A DNA stretch of 64,000 bases from Prillingera fragicola (Eukaryota > Basidiomycota > Tremellomycetes > Trichosporonales > Trichosporonaceae). Shown piece after piece: positions 44,024 through 56,183 of the stretch; positions within the stretch are counted from its first letter, which is position 1, and every line of letters starts with the position of its first letter. The stretch covers positions 1,426,001 to 1,490,000 of the forward strand of contig BEDY01000001.1 in assembly GCA_002335605.1 (NCBI GenBank), given 5' to 3'. Below the pieces are notes generated by a model that was given only the letters and a program-made list of their open reading frames with translations, had not been told where the DNA came from and made no database searches. The position numbers and the translations under genes are program-made.

Positions 44024-47000
44024 CTACTCATCGGCATAGCACAGTCCAAGACGGGCCCTTGCCATGTCTTCCTTGAGACGCACCACTTGGCGCCACGTCC
44101 GCACCTCCCAGTTGTCGCCCGCCAAGTACGTCTTATCACGGTCAATGCGCCCCGGCGCGTTGGGCGTCACCTCGAGCGTCTCATGCTCCTCTGTGCTACT
44201 CCGCACCGGCGCATTCGGGGTCACTGGTCCGTGGCGAGGGGGAACTGGTGGGTGACGCGGAGGGAGTGGGGGCTTGGCCGACGTGGGAGTTGGGACACCT
44301 GGAGATGGCGGCGCAGGGATGGTGGGTGTGACTGGCGCTGGCGCGTCGGTCGTGACGGCCTCAGGAGCAAGAGCCTCTGATTCAGCACGGGCAGCTGCCG
44401 CGACAGTAGCAGCTTTGGCAAGCGATGCCGTTGTGGGAGTTGGAGGCTCAGCATCGTCTGCGTTGGCGGCGGCAGTGGCCCGGAGCGAAGCCTCTGTGGG
44501 GGTATCAGGAGGTGTAGGTGCAGGGGACGCCAGGCCACGTGCAGCATTGCGCTTAGGAAGCGGGGGAGGCGGCGCGGCACGAGCGTGTGAGCGTGTCGGC
44601 TTGACAGGTGAAGTGGGAGTAGCAGTGCCGTTCCCAGCAGCTGGGGTAGCGTCACCAGAGAGTTTGGAGTCAGAGTCTCCAGCAGAAGAAGCTTCAGACG
44701 CATCCTTGGACACCTCAGGCTTCTCCTCGACTGTGTCAGACTCGACTTTGACATTCTCAGTCTTGTCTTCAGACTCGTCCTTTGCCTCATCCGACGTCTC
44801 CTGCTTCCCTTTGTTTTCCGCGGCCGCATCATCGGCGTTCTCCTTCTGAGCCTCGGATTCCTGAATCTCCTCTTTGGCCTTGTTGATGCCCTCGGCAGCA
44901 TCCTCGGCCTGAAGCTCCTTGTTCTCCGTGTGCTTGGATCCCTGTTCAGACTCCCCAGCGTCATCCTTGAGCTCCTCCACCGCGGCTTCGTCGAACAGCT
45001 CCTTTCTCTCAGTAGTCGGGGTAGCAGAGGGCGTCTCGAACGCCGAGGTGGAACCCGAGTAATGAGACTCTGTCATCGAGCGAGTGTCGTCCATAGCCTC
45101 AGCCTTGGCCTCGACAGTGTCCTTGGCGTCCACCTCCTTTATCTCGGCGGCATCGGCGGACACTGCGACGTCCTCCATCCGTGTCGTGCCATCAACCACC
45201 GCATCAACCTGCGACACTGGCACCTCTGCAACCTTGCCCGAATCGAGGTCGACGACGGCAACAGTCGCTTCGCTGCCCTCTAGCTCTATGGGTGCACCGA
45301 GACTCTTGTCTGCGCTTGTGTCCGTGGTGACAACGGCTGGTACAGGCGATGCTACTGCCGATGAACCCGGTCCTGGCGTCGTCGGGCGGCTTCCGCCCCA
45401 GCTTCCCCAGCTGCCCTGCCTGAATCCTCCAAGACCCCAGCCGGCCTTGCGCTTGGGCTCGGCGCCCTCGAGAGTTGCCGACTGCTCGAGTGCAGGAGAT
45501 GAAGCGTCCGGGGCTGGTGGTGCCGGAGCAGACACGCTGCGCTGTGGCAAAGGCGGCGGCGCCGACAATGTCGCGGGCTCTGGCTCGTTGTCCGCGCTCG
45601 CCGTGCTGGCCGCGCTGGTGGCGGTGGGCGGAACAGACTCATCGGTGCTGTCCTCGCTATTCCATACAGGGACGACGATGCCCGTACGCACAAAGTGCCA
45701 CAATGCGCACGCTGCACGGAGACGCTCGAGACACCAGCCATTGCGGCAAATGGGGTACGACTTGGCGTCCTTGTCCGTTGACGTGTTCGGGACACGGAAG
45801 ACATAGACCGATGACCGGGCGGTACCAGCAGATGGCGACGCAGACTGGCCTGGCGATGCAAAGAATGGCTTGAGCGAGAAGCGTGATGCTCCTGGGCTGT
45901 GACCGTGGCCGCGACCAAAGACACCCCGGCCACAGAGCGCGCACGATATAGACTCGATGGGGCCGAGGGCTGCGGCCGTGACTGGCTCAATGACGAGATC
46001 TCCGGCGATAATAGCCGCACCCACACCACGTCGTGACACCCATCCGAGGTCTGGAGCTGCATCAAGACGAAGTGTAGGGTCGTGGTCCTCGGTGACCGAC
46101 CGTGCCAGGAAAGGCTGAGCGAGGAGGGTGGGAACGGGAGGGACTGGGTAGAACTCGCGACTCCTGGCAGAACGAGGGCGAGCGGCACGCAAGTGCGCGA
46201 GGAAGGAGATGAACTCGGCGTATGGCGGGTGTGAGGACAACAGCCTGCGTACAGGCTCAGCTGCCGCAGCCCCCGTCGTGTTTGGCCCTGGGGCGACGGT
46301 TATGGTCTGCAGGTGCGTCTGCATGTCGCGAACAGCAGCCTCGGCCGCAGCAAGGTTGTCCTCGGTCTCGCGGAGACGCTCCTCGGCCTGAACGCGTCCC
46401 ATGCGTTCAGCGGCAACCATCGTATTTGCCTGTTGTCAGCATCGGCTCGCCGCACTCCAACTAACCTGGTCAAATAGTGTCGCCGCTAGGTCGTCCACCT
46501 CATTCTCCACCTTGGCACGACGCTCTTCGGCGGAGCCACGCTTGCGCTCCTCCTCAACCAGTCCAGCGGCAAGCCGCTGCATCTCGTCGCGAATTTGGCT
46601 GCGCTCCACGAGCAGGCCGGTGTTCATGCTGTCCTCCCACTGAGCCTTTGCGCGCTCGAGCTCTTCCACCTTTTCGTCTTGCCTCGTGCGCGCGTCTGTG
46701 AGGGCATATACCTGATCCTCAAGATCAGCATGCTTCGAGATGCTTTCCACAAGCTTTGTGTTGAGCTGCAACGCCTGGTCAGACACAAGCTCGAGCTGCT
46801 GGCGAAGGGCATTGATCAAAGATGTTGTGGGCGAGTCTGGTGCATGCCGCAATGACGGCGACTCGGGGGTGCGAGGGCGCGCAGGTGTGCCAATAGCATC
46901 GGGGGTGGCCACTTCACCAGGCGGTGTGCTGAACTCCTGGTCGACCTAGATTGTCAGTACCGATTCCCACTCGCACGGGCCGTTGCACATACCTCGACAG

Positions 47001-47295
47001 CACCGGAGGGAGGAAGGGGCGCATCATGCAGGGCGAGCATCGATGAGCTTGGCTTGTCGGTACTCTCTGCAGCAGTTGGAGCTACTGAGGCCTCGGAATC
47101 GGCGACCACTGAAACCACTGGAGTGGCATCTGCATCAGCTGGGCTGGACTCTACAGCGGCGACGGAGCTCAAGTCGACATTGTCACTGGAGGCGTCGGTA
47201 GCAGCCGGCCCCGCATCGGTGGCGGCTGCTGTCGGCAGCTCGACAATGTCTGTGCTGTCTGCCGTAGGCGCCCCGTCGTCTTCCTTGCTTGACAT
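44024..47295 (-). CDS. SEC2: Sec2/Rabin8-type Rab guanine nucleotide exchange factor
   Basis: Exchange factor for the exocytic Rab Sec4, acting on post-Golgi secretory vesicles. Exons 47295-46993, 46945-46466 and 46429-44024 join in frame to 1062 aa. Residues 1-140 are acidic and disordered. A long coiled coil (about 145-300) contains the GEF core EVDDLAATLFDQANTMVAAER, matching the Sec2p family motif L-x-x-SLFExANxMV. A Rabin8-like part follows with CALCGRG and RLRAACALWHFVRTGIV. About 500 residues of acidic, Pro- and Lys/Glu-rich low complexity come next. The final 30 residues, WEVRTWRQVVRLKEDMARAR then LGL, resemble the Rabin8/GRAB C-terminal W-E-LRKEMxxAKLG segment. ATG 47295 (MSSKEDDG) opens the conserved frame. 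Confidence 0.85.
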
Positions 47296-47734
47296 GGTGG
47301 CAGACGCGTCGAGAGGAGGAAGAGAAGTGTCAAGTGAATGATCGAGACGTGGATGGCGTAACAGTTCCCCATCTGACAACACGCGACATTCAGGCACCGG
47401 CAGCAGGTCCCTGCGCTGACGCTGATCTTCAACATCGTCTGGGCCATTATTATACCCCTAAAGTCGTTGTGTAGCTGCTGGAATGCATAAGATATGCAAG
47501 CGATACCTACTCCATGCTGCTCCTGTTTTGCAGCTTAGCCAAGGACGCTTCTAGCCTCCTCCTCCCCTGCGCAGCGTGGCATTTGCCTCCGCCACAGTGG
47601 CGGGGGGGGAATTCGCTGCTTCGCTCTGCTCCGTGCACTGTGGTTCAAAGATTCCATATTGACAATCGCATTACCCACAGTATGTGGACTGACCCTACAC
47701 ACACACAACCGTTACAAGTAAGTGACTAAAGTAC
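47296..47734. other. Spacer between SEC2 and the MFS permease gene
   Basis: A 439-bp gap holding the SEC2 promoter and the 3' end of the permease gene. Nothing else is recognised. Confidence 0.4.
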
Positions 47735-49369
47735 CTAGTACTGGTAACGGAACTCGGGGCTATCCTCAAGCACAATCTCGCCGCGGTCAGCGCGACGGTT
47801 CTGGCGCCTGAAGTAGAGGGCGAGCAACAGGCTGAAGACGATCGTGAAGGCGTTCATGCCCACGGTGAAGAAGACGCCTGACTATGTTAGCTGCGGAACA
47901 CATATTAAATGATCAACTAACCAGTAGGGTAGCTCTTGAGGTACTCCTGCTGACGGAAGACGACACCAGCCATGATGCCACCGATACCGCCCCATGCGAT
48001 AACGATACCAGCACTGACTGCGCGCTTGCTCTGGTGGCGAATGGAAGTCTGGGCCCACGAGACAATGAGAGGTACATTCGCGGTCGAGCCACCCGAGGCA
48101 AAGAAGACTCCAGCGAAGCGAGCAGCCTTCTGGGACTTGGGAAGCTGCGAGTACATGAGGGTGCCGATGATGAGCATCGTAGCGTTGATCACGATCATCA
48201 ACGCCCTCATGTGCTTGTACTTGTCGGCAATGTAGACCGAAAGCAGGGTAGGAATGAGCGACCACACTGCGGACGGCGTGCCAAGCACCATGGACTGGAA
48301 GTTGGTGAAACCCATGGTGGCAAGAATGACGGGGGAGAAGTAGGCGAGGGAGTAGGCGGCGACAGTGGCTGACATGAAGAAAAGGCCAAACAGCCAAATC
48401 TTGAGGTCACAGATGTACTTGAAAACTTTGGCCATAGTGACGGGGTCTGGGACCGAGTCACCACGGTCGCGCTCGATGCGGGTCAGAACAAAGGACTTCT
48501 CCTCCTCAGTGAGGAAGGCGGCCTTGTCGGGGAAGTCGACAATGGTAAAGTAGGCCACAATGCCGACGATGACGGTGATGATGCCGTACATGGTGAAGAC
48601 CCATTGCCAGCCGGCACCGCCTCCGAGGCCATCCATAAGGGTGAAGCAGTAACCGATCAGACTGGACAAGGTGCCAATGACCGACGACGACACGTAGAAG
48701 ATGCCGTTGCGGGTGGCCATTTGGCGGCGAGGGTACCTGTGTTGTGTCAGCCACGATGTGGCGCGGATGCAGTGCCACTTTCACTTACCAGCAGGAAATC
48801 AAAAATGCGGCACCGGGGAAGAGTGCAGCCTCAAAGATGCCAAGAACGGCGCGGAGCGCTGCGAGCGCACCCCAGGTCTTGACCCATCCCATACCAATCA
48901 TGATGATACCCCAGAGCACAACTGCGCTCGAGAGCCAAAGCTTGGCGCCAAACTTGCGGAGACCGAGCTGGGACGGAATCTCGAGCAGGATGTAAGGAGG
49001 GAAGAAGATCAAGGTGATGATACTGTAGCGGTCGCCCAGGGCGAGGCCAAGACCTCCCTTCTCGTAGGGAAGGTTCATCTTCATGTTGTTGCCTTGGCGA
49101 GCAATGGACAAGTTGGTACGGTCGATCAGACTGACACAGTACATGGCGATCAGGATGGGCAGCAGGCGCCAGTCCACCTTGCGCATGGTGCGCTTGACAA
49201 AGTCCGCGTCGTAGCCTTCGTCAATGTCTGCGACTGCGTTGGTGCCTTCTAGGTCGGCGACCTTCTCTCCGGGAGAGTGAGGCATGACATTGTCATCAGA
49301 GTCCTGTCGCGAGTACTCGACGTGCGCCACTTCGAGCGCGTCCTTCTTATGGTCGAACGCCGTGGTCAT
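47735..49369 (-). CDS. MFS permease of the anion:cation symporter family (allantoate/nicotinate type)
   Basis: Plasma-membrane transporter of the fungal ACS family (Dal5/Tna1/Vht1-like), about 513 aa in three exons with introns near 48740-48785 and 47880-47920. The family start-of-domain motif VDWRLLPILIAMYCVSLIDRTN and the TM1-2 IARQGNNM block are present, then FFPPYILLEIPSQLGLRKFGAKLW (MFS signature G-x-x-x-D/K region), FEAALFPGAAFLISCWYPRRQMATRNG, twelve predicted spans, and a short cytosolic C-terminus FRRQNRRADRGEIV ending FRYQY. The substrate is an organic anion; which one cannot be told from the sequence. Confidence 0.88.
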
Positions 49370-51984
49370 TGGGCCTGGTTCGAGTTGGGAAAAGCGATTG
49401 CCGCTGCTAGGAGAGGGATGGTCTGGAGGAATAGGCGGTGGCGAGGGCTGAGGTTACCGTGATACTGAGGGGGCAGTTCTCGTTGGGAAAGAATGCCCTC
49501 CTCCATTGGGTTGCCGCCTTTATGTTACATGGCGGGGGAGGGGTGGGAGAAATGTGGGGATGGTACGCGTCAAGCTCGGACAAATCTCTCCAGAGGCCGG
49601 CTCTGGCTGTTAGCGGAAGCTGCAGTCATGTGCAGTCTGGGGCGAACGCCACAGTTTGGAAGCGCAGTATGAAGAGCAGGCGAACAAGACATGTGTGTGG
49701 AGGCGAATGTGGGGGGACGCTGCTGACGACTGGCCCCGCAGTCGATTGCCAAGTCCCGGCTGGTGGGTTTTCGAAAGCTCGGAGGTTGTTGGGACCCTGG
49801 GCTTGTCGGAGCTTGCTGGGGTGCGAGGCCTTGGATGATGTGGGATGATGGGACGCGGATAATGTGCGGAACCAGGAAGTACAGCAAGCATGGATGGCGT
49901 TGACAAAGGGCAAAGCAGTGACCGCCACGTCCAAGCAAGGTTCATCAGCTGACCTACATGTAGATCACGAGTAACTGAACCATTCCCTGGAAGACCGCGG
50001 CACCCCTTCGGCATCACCGAACACGACCCTTGTAGTGGGCTGAGGAATCTGACAAGCAATGATGCCAAGACTATGCCCTGCGGACCTGGGCACACGATCA
50101 GCAACATGTACGTGAGCCTTGCTACTAAAACATCTGCCCGAGTACGCGGTGGCAAATGTTGTTTTGGATTTTTCCGAGATTCCGCCCTCTAGGCACTTCA
50201 TCTACATGCGGGCTCTGTTGAGGTTGCCAAGACACATGCAACTACTTGGATAGGCTGAGGCTGCTTGGTCTTGTTAACCAGTGGCCAGTAGACTCCTTGG
50301 TAACGAATTCAGGTGCTTGGGCCAGCCCCATGTCACTAATCACCTGCTCCTGCCCAACGGAGGTCGCCGTCAAACAGACCTCGGACGGTTTCTGAATTAG
50401 TGGTATATGGTGCACGTGCCACAGGGGTAACACAAGAGGTCACCTGCTTCGTTGTTGCTGTTGTTTGCTGACAAGAAACTCGGTGTTTGGTGGCTCTGAA
50501 GCCATGACACGATGCTGCTCGCTGGGTCCCACGGAGCTTGTAGGCGATGCGCCCAGCTGCGAGGGTGGAGCTGTCTGTCCGGCTTCGCACAAGCCTTGTT
50601 GAGCTATTGCAGTGGAGGCTTTCGGACTATCTGATGTGCCAAATGCGCATCAGGCCTAGCCACCAGTGGCGCTTTCGGATCGGTTCAGTTTGAGCTGTGG
50701 CGTGGGGTGAAGCTCCGAGATTGTTAGGCCACAACTGCTACCATGCTGTATCCCCCAAGTGTGGCTGCGCGGTGTGCAAACATGCCCTGGTACCCTGATC
50801 GATGTTGTGCTGCATTGCCCACGCTTAGACTTTCGGCAGACACGAGCGAGTGATGCACGGACACCGCCTGCAACCGCATACACTTGCCCGCTCAAGCGGT
50901 TGGCCGATCCAGTGGCCGCATCGTCCCACTGGGCAACCAGCCTTGAACGACCCATCCCTTCAAGGTCGACTGATACGTGGCGGCGCATAATCTGGGGTGG
51001 CGTCGTGGACCAACCCCCCGTTAATCTGCCAGCCGCCAGTCGGCGCGTCTCGAGAGATACGCATGTCTGGGAATGGCCATGGCGCTGGTTTGTCCGCATT
51101 GGTGACTCTCGCGGTGACGTTAGTGGGATCACACGACCCACTACTCCTATCGGCGGACTTGTGTCCAGATGGTGCGGAAGCTTGCTGCCCACCATCATCC
51201 ATGGCAGCACTCGAGATGTTTTGGCTGAATTACTCGCTTCGAGAATGCCAGGTGGCTCAGCCGAAGAAAGTCCGGCGAAATCTCGCGAAAACTTTTGAGA
51301 AGATTGACAAGATACGCAGCGTTCTGCGCACAAAAGTTGTCCAATCGTGCACAGATTCTGGTGGTCGTCTGTTCCAGGCCTTCTTTTCCGTGCGGCCGAG
51401 CGGTTAATGCTCGCAGAAATATTGACCTGGTCGGTGATCCGGTGTGCAAGCCCCGGTTAATTATCGCAGTATCTCTGATTACGGACCGTAGTTTACGGAG
51501 GATGGACTGGAATGCTGGTAATGCTGCTCAGCCCAGCGTGCACGAATGCCCAGGCGTGGCCACTGGTTCGAAGCATCCTGTCGTGGACATCGCCGCTTTT
51601 CTTAACCGCTTCTTGGCGCTCACATACCTCTGCCCCACTTTTTGGCACTCTTTTCTGTCCAGGCATTGCCTCAGTCTCGGTGGCTATCAGAGTTGTGTGT
51701 ACAGCTTCACTCCCCTGCGTGACAGTAGCTCGGCCACGTTGTCCATGATCTGGACGCAGAGGGAGTAGAACTGATTGGGAGGGGGCTCCGGGGACTGCGG
51801 ACAGAGAGTTTGGTGGCGAACGTATCCAAATCCGCACATCTTTATGGCGAATGACACGAACGACGATCGCGGAAGAAGCGGGTACTAAGGACGTGGTTAG
51901 CCCCTCGTGAGCTCTAGGTGTCAGACTGAAGGCAAGCCTAGAGATGGGCACCCTAGCTGCATTTGTCAGTGTACAGCGTGTGTC

Positions 51985-52048
51985 ATAAAATAAATAAATG
52001 AATAAACAAGTAAGTAAACAACCAAATAAACAAATAAACAAACAAACG
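51985..52048. repeat. Period-4 microsatellite (NAAA: TAAA/CAAA/GTAA variants)
   Basis: About 64 bp of A-rich sequence with a strict 4-bp period: TAAA copies, then mixed CAAA and GTAA copies. It is the only such A-rich tract in the window and sits in the gene-poor block. Confidence 0.9.
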
Positions 52049-52910
52049 AGCCATTGAGCACTGAGGTGCTATTGCCTGCTGCACCCATGTCGCTAATGTT
52101 GATCGCCATTCCCTCACTCTAAATGTAACGATGTCCGCCACTATGCAGAGCAGCTAAAGATGCCCATTGGATCCTCGCACGCGTTGCTCGCAAGATGTCG
52201 TCGCCACGATGAGGTCGATGAGGCAGACCTGGCACATGGCACCAGCCACAAGCACACATGCACGCGAATACCACGTGAACTTAACACGGGCGTGTGCACT
52301 GCACATGTCCATATGTCCTTCTCGAAATGGAAGAGCAGTACCTTTTGATTGTCACACCTACCTGCGCCTGCCTGCTCCCACACTGCTCGACGGCCTGGCC
52401 AGCTCGAACCAGGGAGCACGCAAGCGTCGTGTGACAGCCACGCGGACCTGCGAATGCAAGCTTCATACCCTCCGCCACACTGAGCCCGTCACCACCTATC
52501 CGTAGGGTATCAATACATACACCCAGGACACGGAGGCTTACGAGCATGCGAGTGATTGCACCCAGGGCCAAACGAGTACTTTGTGGCGTACACAAAGCGC
52601 CACCACAGACTCCCACACGCCACCATTGAATATCCAGCAATATGTCGCGGCAGGCCAGCCCGTACCCGTTGAGCGTGGGATCCCCCCGCAATTCGTCCCG
52701 CACGCACCCCTTCATATATCATGGATAGGGAGCGGAATCACAAGCGAAATTGCAAGCGAATTCGTCTGACTCCGCGTGCGCTGGCAGATGGGATGCATTC
52801 ATCGCTGTTCCACGCCAGCTGCAGCGCTGAGCCATGGCAGGTTCACCGAACTACACGCCGGGCGGTGGACACCAGCAAGCCGGCCGCCGTTTCGCAGCAG
52901 TTGAGAATAT

Positions 52911-52951
52911 CGGCAGCAACACGTACGCCATCTCCGGCTGCAACACGTACG
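52911..52951. repeat. 17-bp direct repeat (CGGCWGCAACACGTACG)
   Basis: Copies at 52911-52927 and 52935-52951 differ at one base and are spaced 24 bp start to start. Each includes the near-palindromic ACGTACG. Non-coding. Confidence 0.75.
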
Positions 52952-53502
52952 TAATCAGCTGCTTGTTGGAACACAAACTCCCCGAACACGCGGCATGCTG
53001 ACGTGTTGTACTCGAGCATGTTGCTGTTCATTGCGGTGAGAAATATCAGGGCAGTGCGGGGAAGGATCTGTTACCACCTACATGGACAACAGCGGGGAAG
53101 CAAGTTTTGCTCTGCTGCGGATGACTGTGGTGCAACGGTCAGTGTTGTGATAGGGGGCAAGGGGAAGCAGGACGTGTTCTCGGCATACCGGGGAGATGAC
53201 CCTGGCCCTGTCATGTACGGTGCGTCACGCCGTGCCTGCTTGGGCTCACTGGGCGTGACTCGTAGTGAGCGGGTGCCGCGACGTGGGAGTGTGCCTTTAC
53301 GTCGACGAGGACGTTGTGTATGCTTGCGACAATGTCCACGAGGGGAAGACAATGTCGGGGAGGCTGGTCGTGCATGTCTTGGCTCTGTGTGGCGGTAATG
53401 AGTGTGGCACAATCGAGTGACAGCTGGTTTCCAGTTCGCTCTTGCGACGCTGTACGACTAACAGAAACAAATTCATCATACACTAATCTCACACGTCTCA
53501 CG

Positions 53503-56183
53503 TCACAACTTGAAATCAATGTCCGCGTCCATCATCTCGTCAAGCACGCCCGGCCCGCTCGACAGGCGCTTGGCACTGCCGCCGTCGCCAGAGCTGGCCG
53601 CGTCGTCCTTCCGCTTGATTCCCGTCTTCGCCCTTGGCCGAGGCGGGCTGCTACCATTCGAGTGCAGAAGAACTGTCGCAGAGTGGAAGAACGAAGAGTT
53701 GGAGCGGCGCACCCGGCTTATGCTCCGCTCCGAGTCACTGTGACCATGGCTGGCACTGGCGCTCGAGTGCGAGGAGCGAATGGACTCGGAACCGCCACGA
53801 AGCGCGCTCTCAATCGTGCTGGCGACCGAGGGGCGGCGGAACCGGTCCGCAATGGGCGTGGTGGTAGAATCGACGACCGGGACGGGGACAGCAAGAGGGG
53901 TAGAATACAGGCGGGCTCGCGCGGCAACCGTTCCCGAGGCATAGTGCGCGTCCTGCACTTGCGCGGCCTTTGCTGCCTCCGAGACGTCCTCGCCCTCGTC
54001 CGCATCCGTGATGCCTGTCAGGGTACCAATACGGGGGGGCGACGCCGACACAGAAAGCACCATATCGCTCTGGCTACGCCTGACTGACGTGGATGGTCGA
54101 CTGCCACCGAGAAGGCTACTCAAGCTAGGCTTCTTGCCCAGCCGTTTGGAGCGCGAGTGGTCACGCACGGGCATCTCCTCGTACGTGGGCGTAAGGGAGA
54201 GAATTGCGTCGTCTCCAAAGTCGATGAGGTCGCTGGCATCGACCAGCGGTGGATCAGCGAAAAGCTCCTGGCGGTAGCGCAACAAGAGCTTGACGTGGTC
54301 GCCAGAGAGGCGCAGAGTGGGACCAAGCGACAGCATGAGTGCGTTGTGGCTCATGCGGTTGACGTCGGCGTGTTGAGGGATGAGCTCGATCAGGTTGATC
54401 ATGTCTGCGAGCAAGAACCAGCTTGAATTGGGCAGCAGCGCGATGACAGCGACCAGCTCGCGAATGTTGTCACTGCCTGACACGATAAACTCGTCAAGCT
54501 GCTCCTCAACAAACTCTGGAAGCAGTGGCGATGGGAGCTCGCGAAGGAACAGCTTGAAAATGCCCGACACGGCGTGAGGGTCAAGGTCTCCCGGGTCGCA
54601 CAGTGAAAGGTCGAGATCCGCGCCTGCGTCAAACTCTTTCCTGAGCCTTGCAATATGGCTACTGCGTCCGCTGATGCGGAAAATGCCCTCCTCCTTTGGG
54701 CCCCACAACGTCAGATACTCGTAGGCGCGTATCGCAACTGCGGGAAGGCACCTGCGCCTGCGCTGTTCGTACTCTGTTTCTCCCGGGCGGTCCTCTGCTG
54801 CGTCAAAGACGCCCCAGGTCCTGCCGACAGTGTCGAGGTCGTGTCCAATGACAAGTCCTGTTCGTCCCGGCAGCGCCTGACGCTTCACCACGCCTTCCTC
54901 CCACGTAGGCACCTCTGGTGTAGACTCAAACTCGCGCGACAGCTGGCGCACGAGCAATCCAGGGCTGACAGGCTCGTCGCGGGTCGGTGAAAACGCCTGA
55001 AGGCCCGTGACGCTCATGCTCGTGCCTACACCGCGTGCGCGCATCCAAGTCTTGGATACTGCATTGCCGGCAGATCCAAGAACGCGCTGGGCTGAAGAAG
55101 GCATCCGCTGGTGGCTACTATTTGTGGCAATGCTGTTACTGGAGGCCGAACGAGTGACGCCCGTCGTTGTTGGGGTCCAGCCCCAGCGTGTGCGCGCACC
55201 ACTGTGGCTCTGCGAGTGATGCGAGGCAGCAGGGTGGCGAGGAGGAGCTGCCCGTGATGGTCCAGCATGAGGAGAGGTTGTATCGAGCGGACCAGCGGGA
55301 AACTTGCGTGGAGGAAGGGCAGGAGGATGCGAGGTCGCAAAGTGAGGAGAGAGTGGCTCTGAGGGCAAATCGATGGATGTGGTAGCCGGTGAGCGGGATG
55401 TGCGCAGCACAGGGGCCATTGACGCTCGCTTGTACCAGCTTTGCTTGATACGAGGAGGCGCCTTTCCGAAATCTATGGAGGAGCGAGGAGAGTCAAACGA
55501 AGATGCGGACGATGGCGATGGAATAGGGTTTGCCTCGTGACTTGTGGCACTGCCCATCGGTGCCGGGCGCAGAGCTGCGCGCGTGGCCATAAACAGGGGA
55601 GATACGCCGTCCTGAGTTTCTGACAAGTCTTCTCTGCATTGGTGGTCAGTGCGATGTACTTCTTTCCCGCCTTGGCGAGAAGCTCGAGGTCATGGTGCAG
55701 CCAGCCATTTGTCACTCACGTCAGGTCCACTATGAGCTCCTCTTTGTGGTCAATGGGCGGCGAGCTGAGCTCTGCAGGCTTCTCTGGTTTTGGCGGAGGC
55801 ACCGACTTGCGCTTTGTCGATGATGCCGGTGCGACCGATGAGGGAGACATGGCGGGGGTTGACGTTGGAGGTGAAGAAACGGCCGGGGCGGTAGTCGTCA
55901 CTGTAACGGCTGGGGCGGGAGACGCTTTGGGGGCTGGCAGTGATGGCGCTCCGGTGTAGTCTGCTAGGTTGAGGGTAATAGTGTGCACAGGCAGCGACAC
56001 GCGCTTTGACTCCTCGAGCACCTCACTGGTGGGACGAGAGACCGAAACCGAGAGGCGGTCGCCACCACCCTTGAGGTTGAGGCTCGAGCTGTAGCTTGAG
56101 GCCCGCGCGCTCACGCGGCGCCGGTCCTCATTCTCTGAAATCTCAGAGAGCGGGCGGCTGACAGGTCGCTCGACCTCTGTCAT
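53503..56183 (-). CDS. RhoGAP-domain protein
   Basis: GTPase-activating protein for a Rho-family GTPase, about 865 aa from two exons (56183 to about 55718 and about 55638-53503), joined at VDLT|EDLSETQ. The N-terminal 440 residues are Ser/Pro-rich and disordered. The RhoGAP domain (about 445-635) has LPAVAIRAYEYLTLWGPKEEGIFRISG, which includes the catalytic arginine finger in GIFRISG, then LRKEFDAG, FKLFLRELPSPLLP and RMSHNALMLSLGPTL. The C-terminal 230 residues are Ser-rich and basic. No PH, SH3, LIM or BAR domain is visible, so the target GTPase cannot be inferred. ATG 56183 (MTEVERPVSRP) is the first in-frame ATG. Confidence 0.88.

Larger units (their letters stand above)
49370..53502. other. 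Gene-poor block of about 4.1 kb
   Basis: The longest gap in the window. The biggest frames, 50656-51333 on the minus strand and 50759-51298 on the plus strand, overlap almost fully in antisense, have no recognisable motif and read as Ser/Arg/Cys-rich random translation. No tRNA, transposase, reverse transcriptase or terminal repeat was recognised by eye. It contains a tetranucleotide microsatellite and a 17-bp direct repeat. It could be lineage-specific spacer or a decayed insertion. Confidence 0.45.

Noticed and set aside
44274..45806. Long plus-strand frames (191 and 240 codons) opposite SEC2
   Set aside because: Antisense shadows of the Pro/Glu/Ala-rich SEC2 insertion, with no motif of their own.
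50656..51333. 225-codon minus frame and 179-codon plus frame in the gene-poor block
   Set aside because: They overlap almost fully in antisense, have no recognisable domain and no clear splice partners; the sequence alone does not support a gene.
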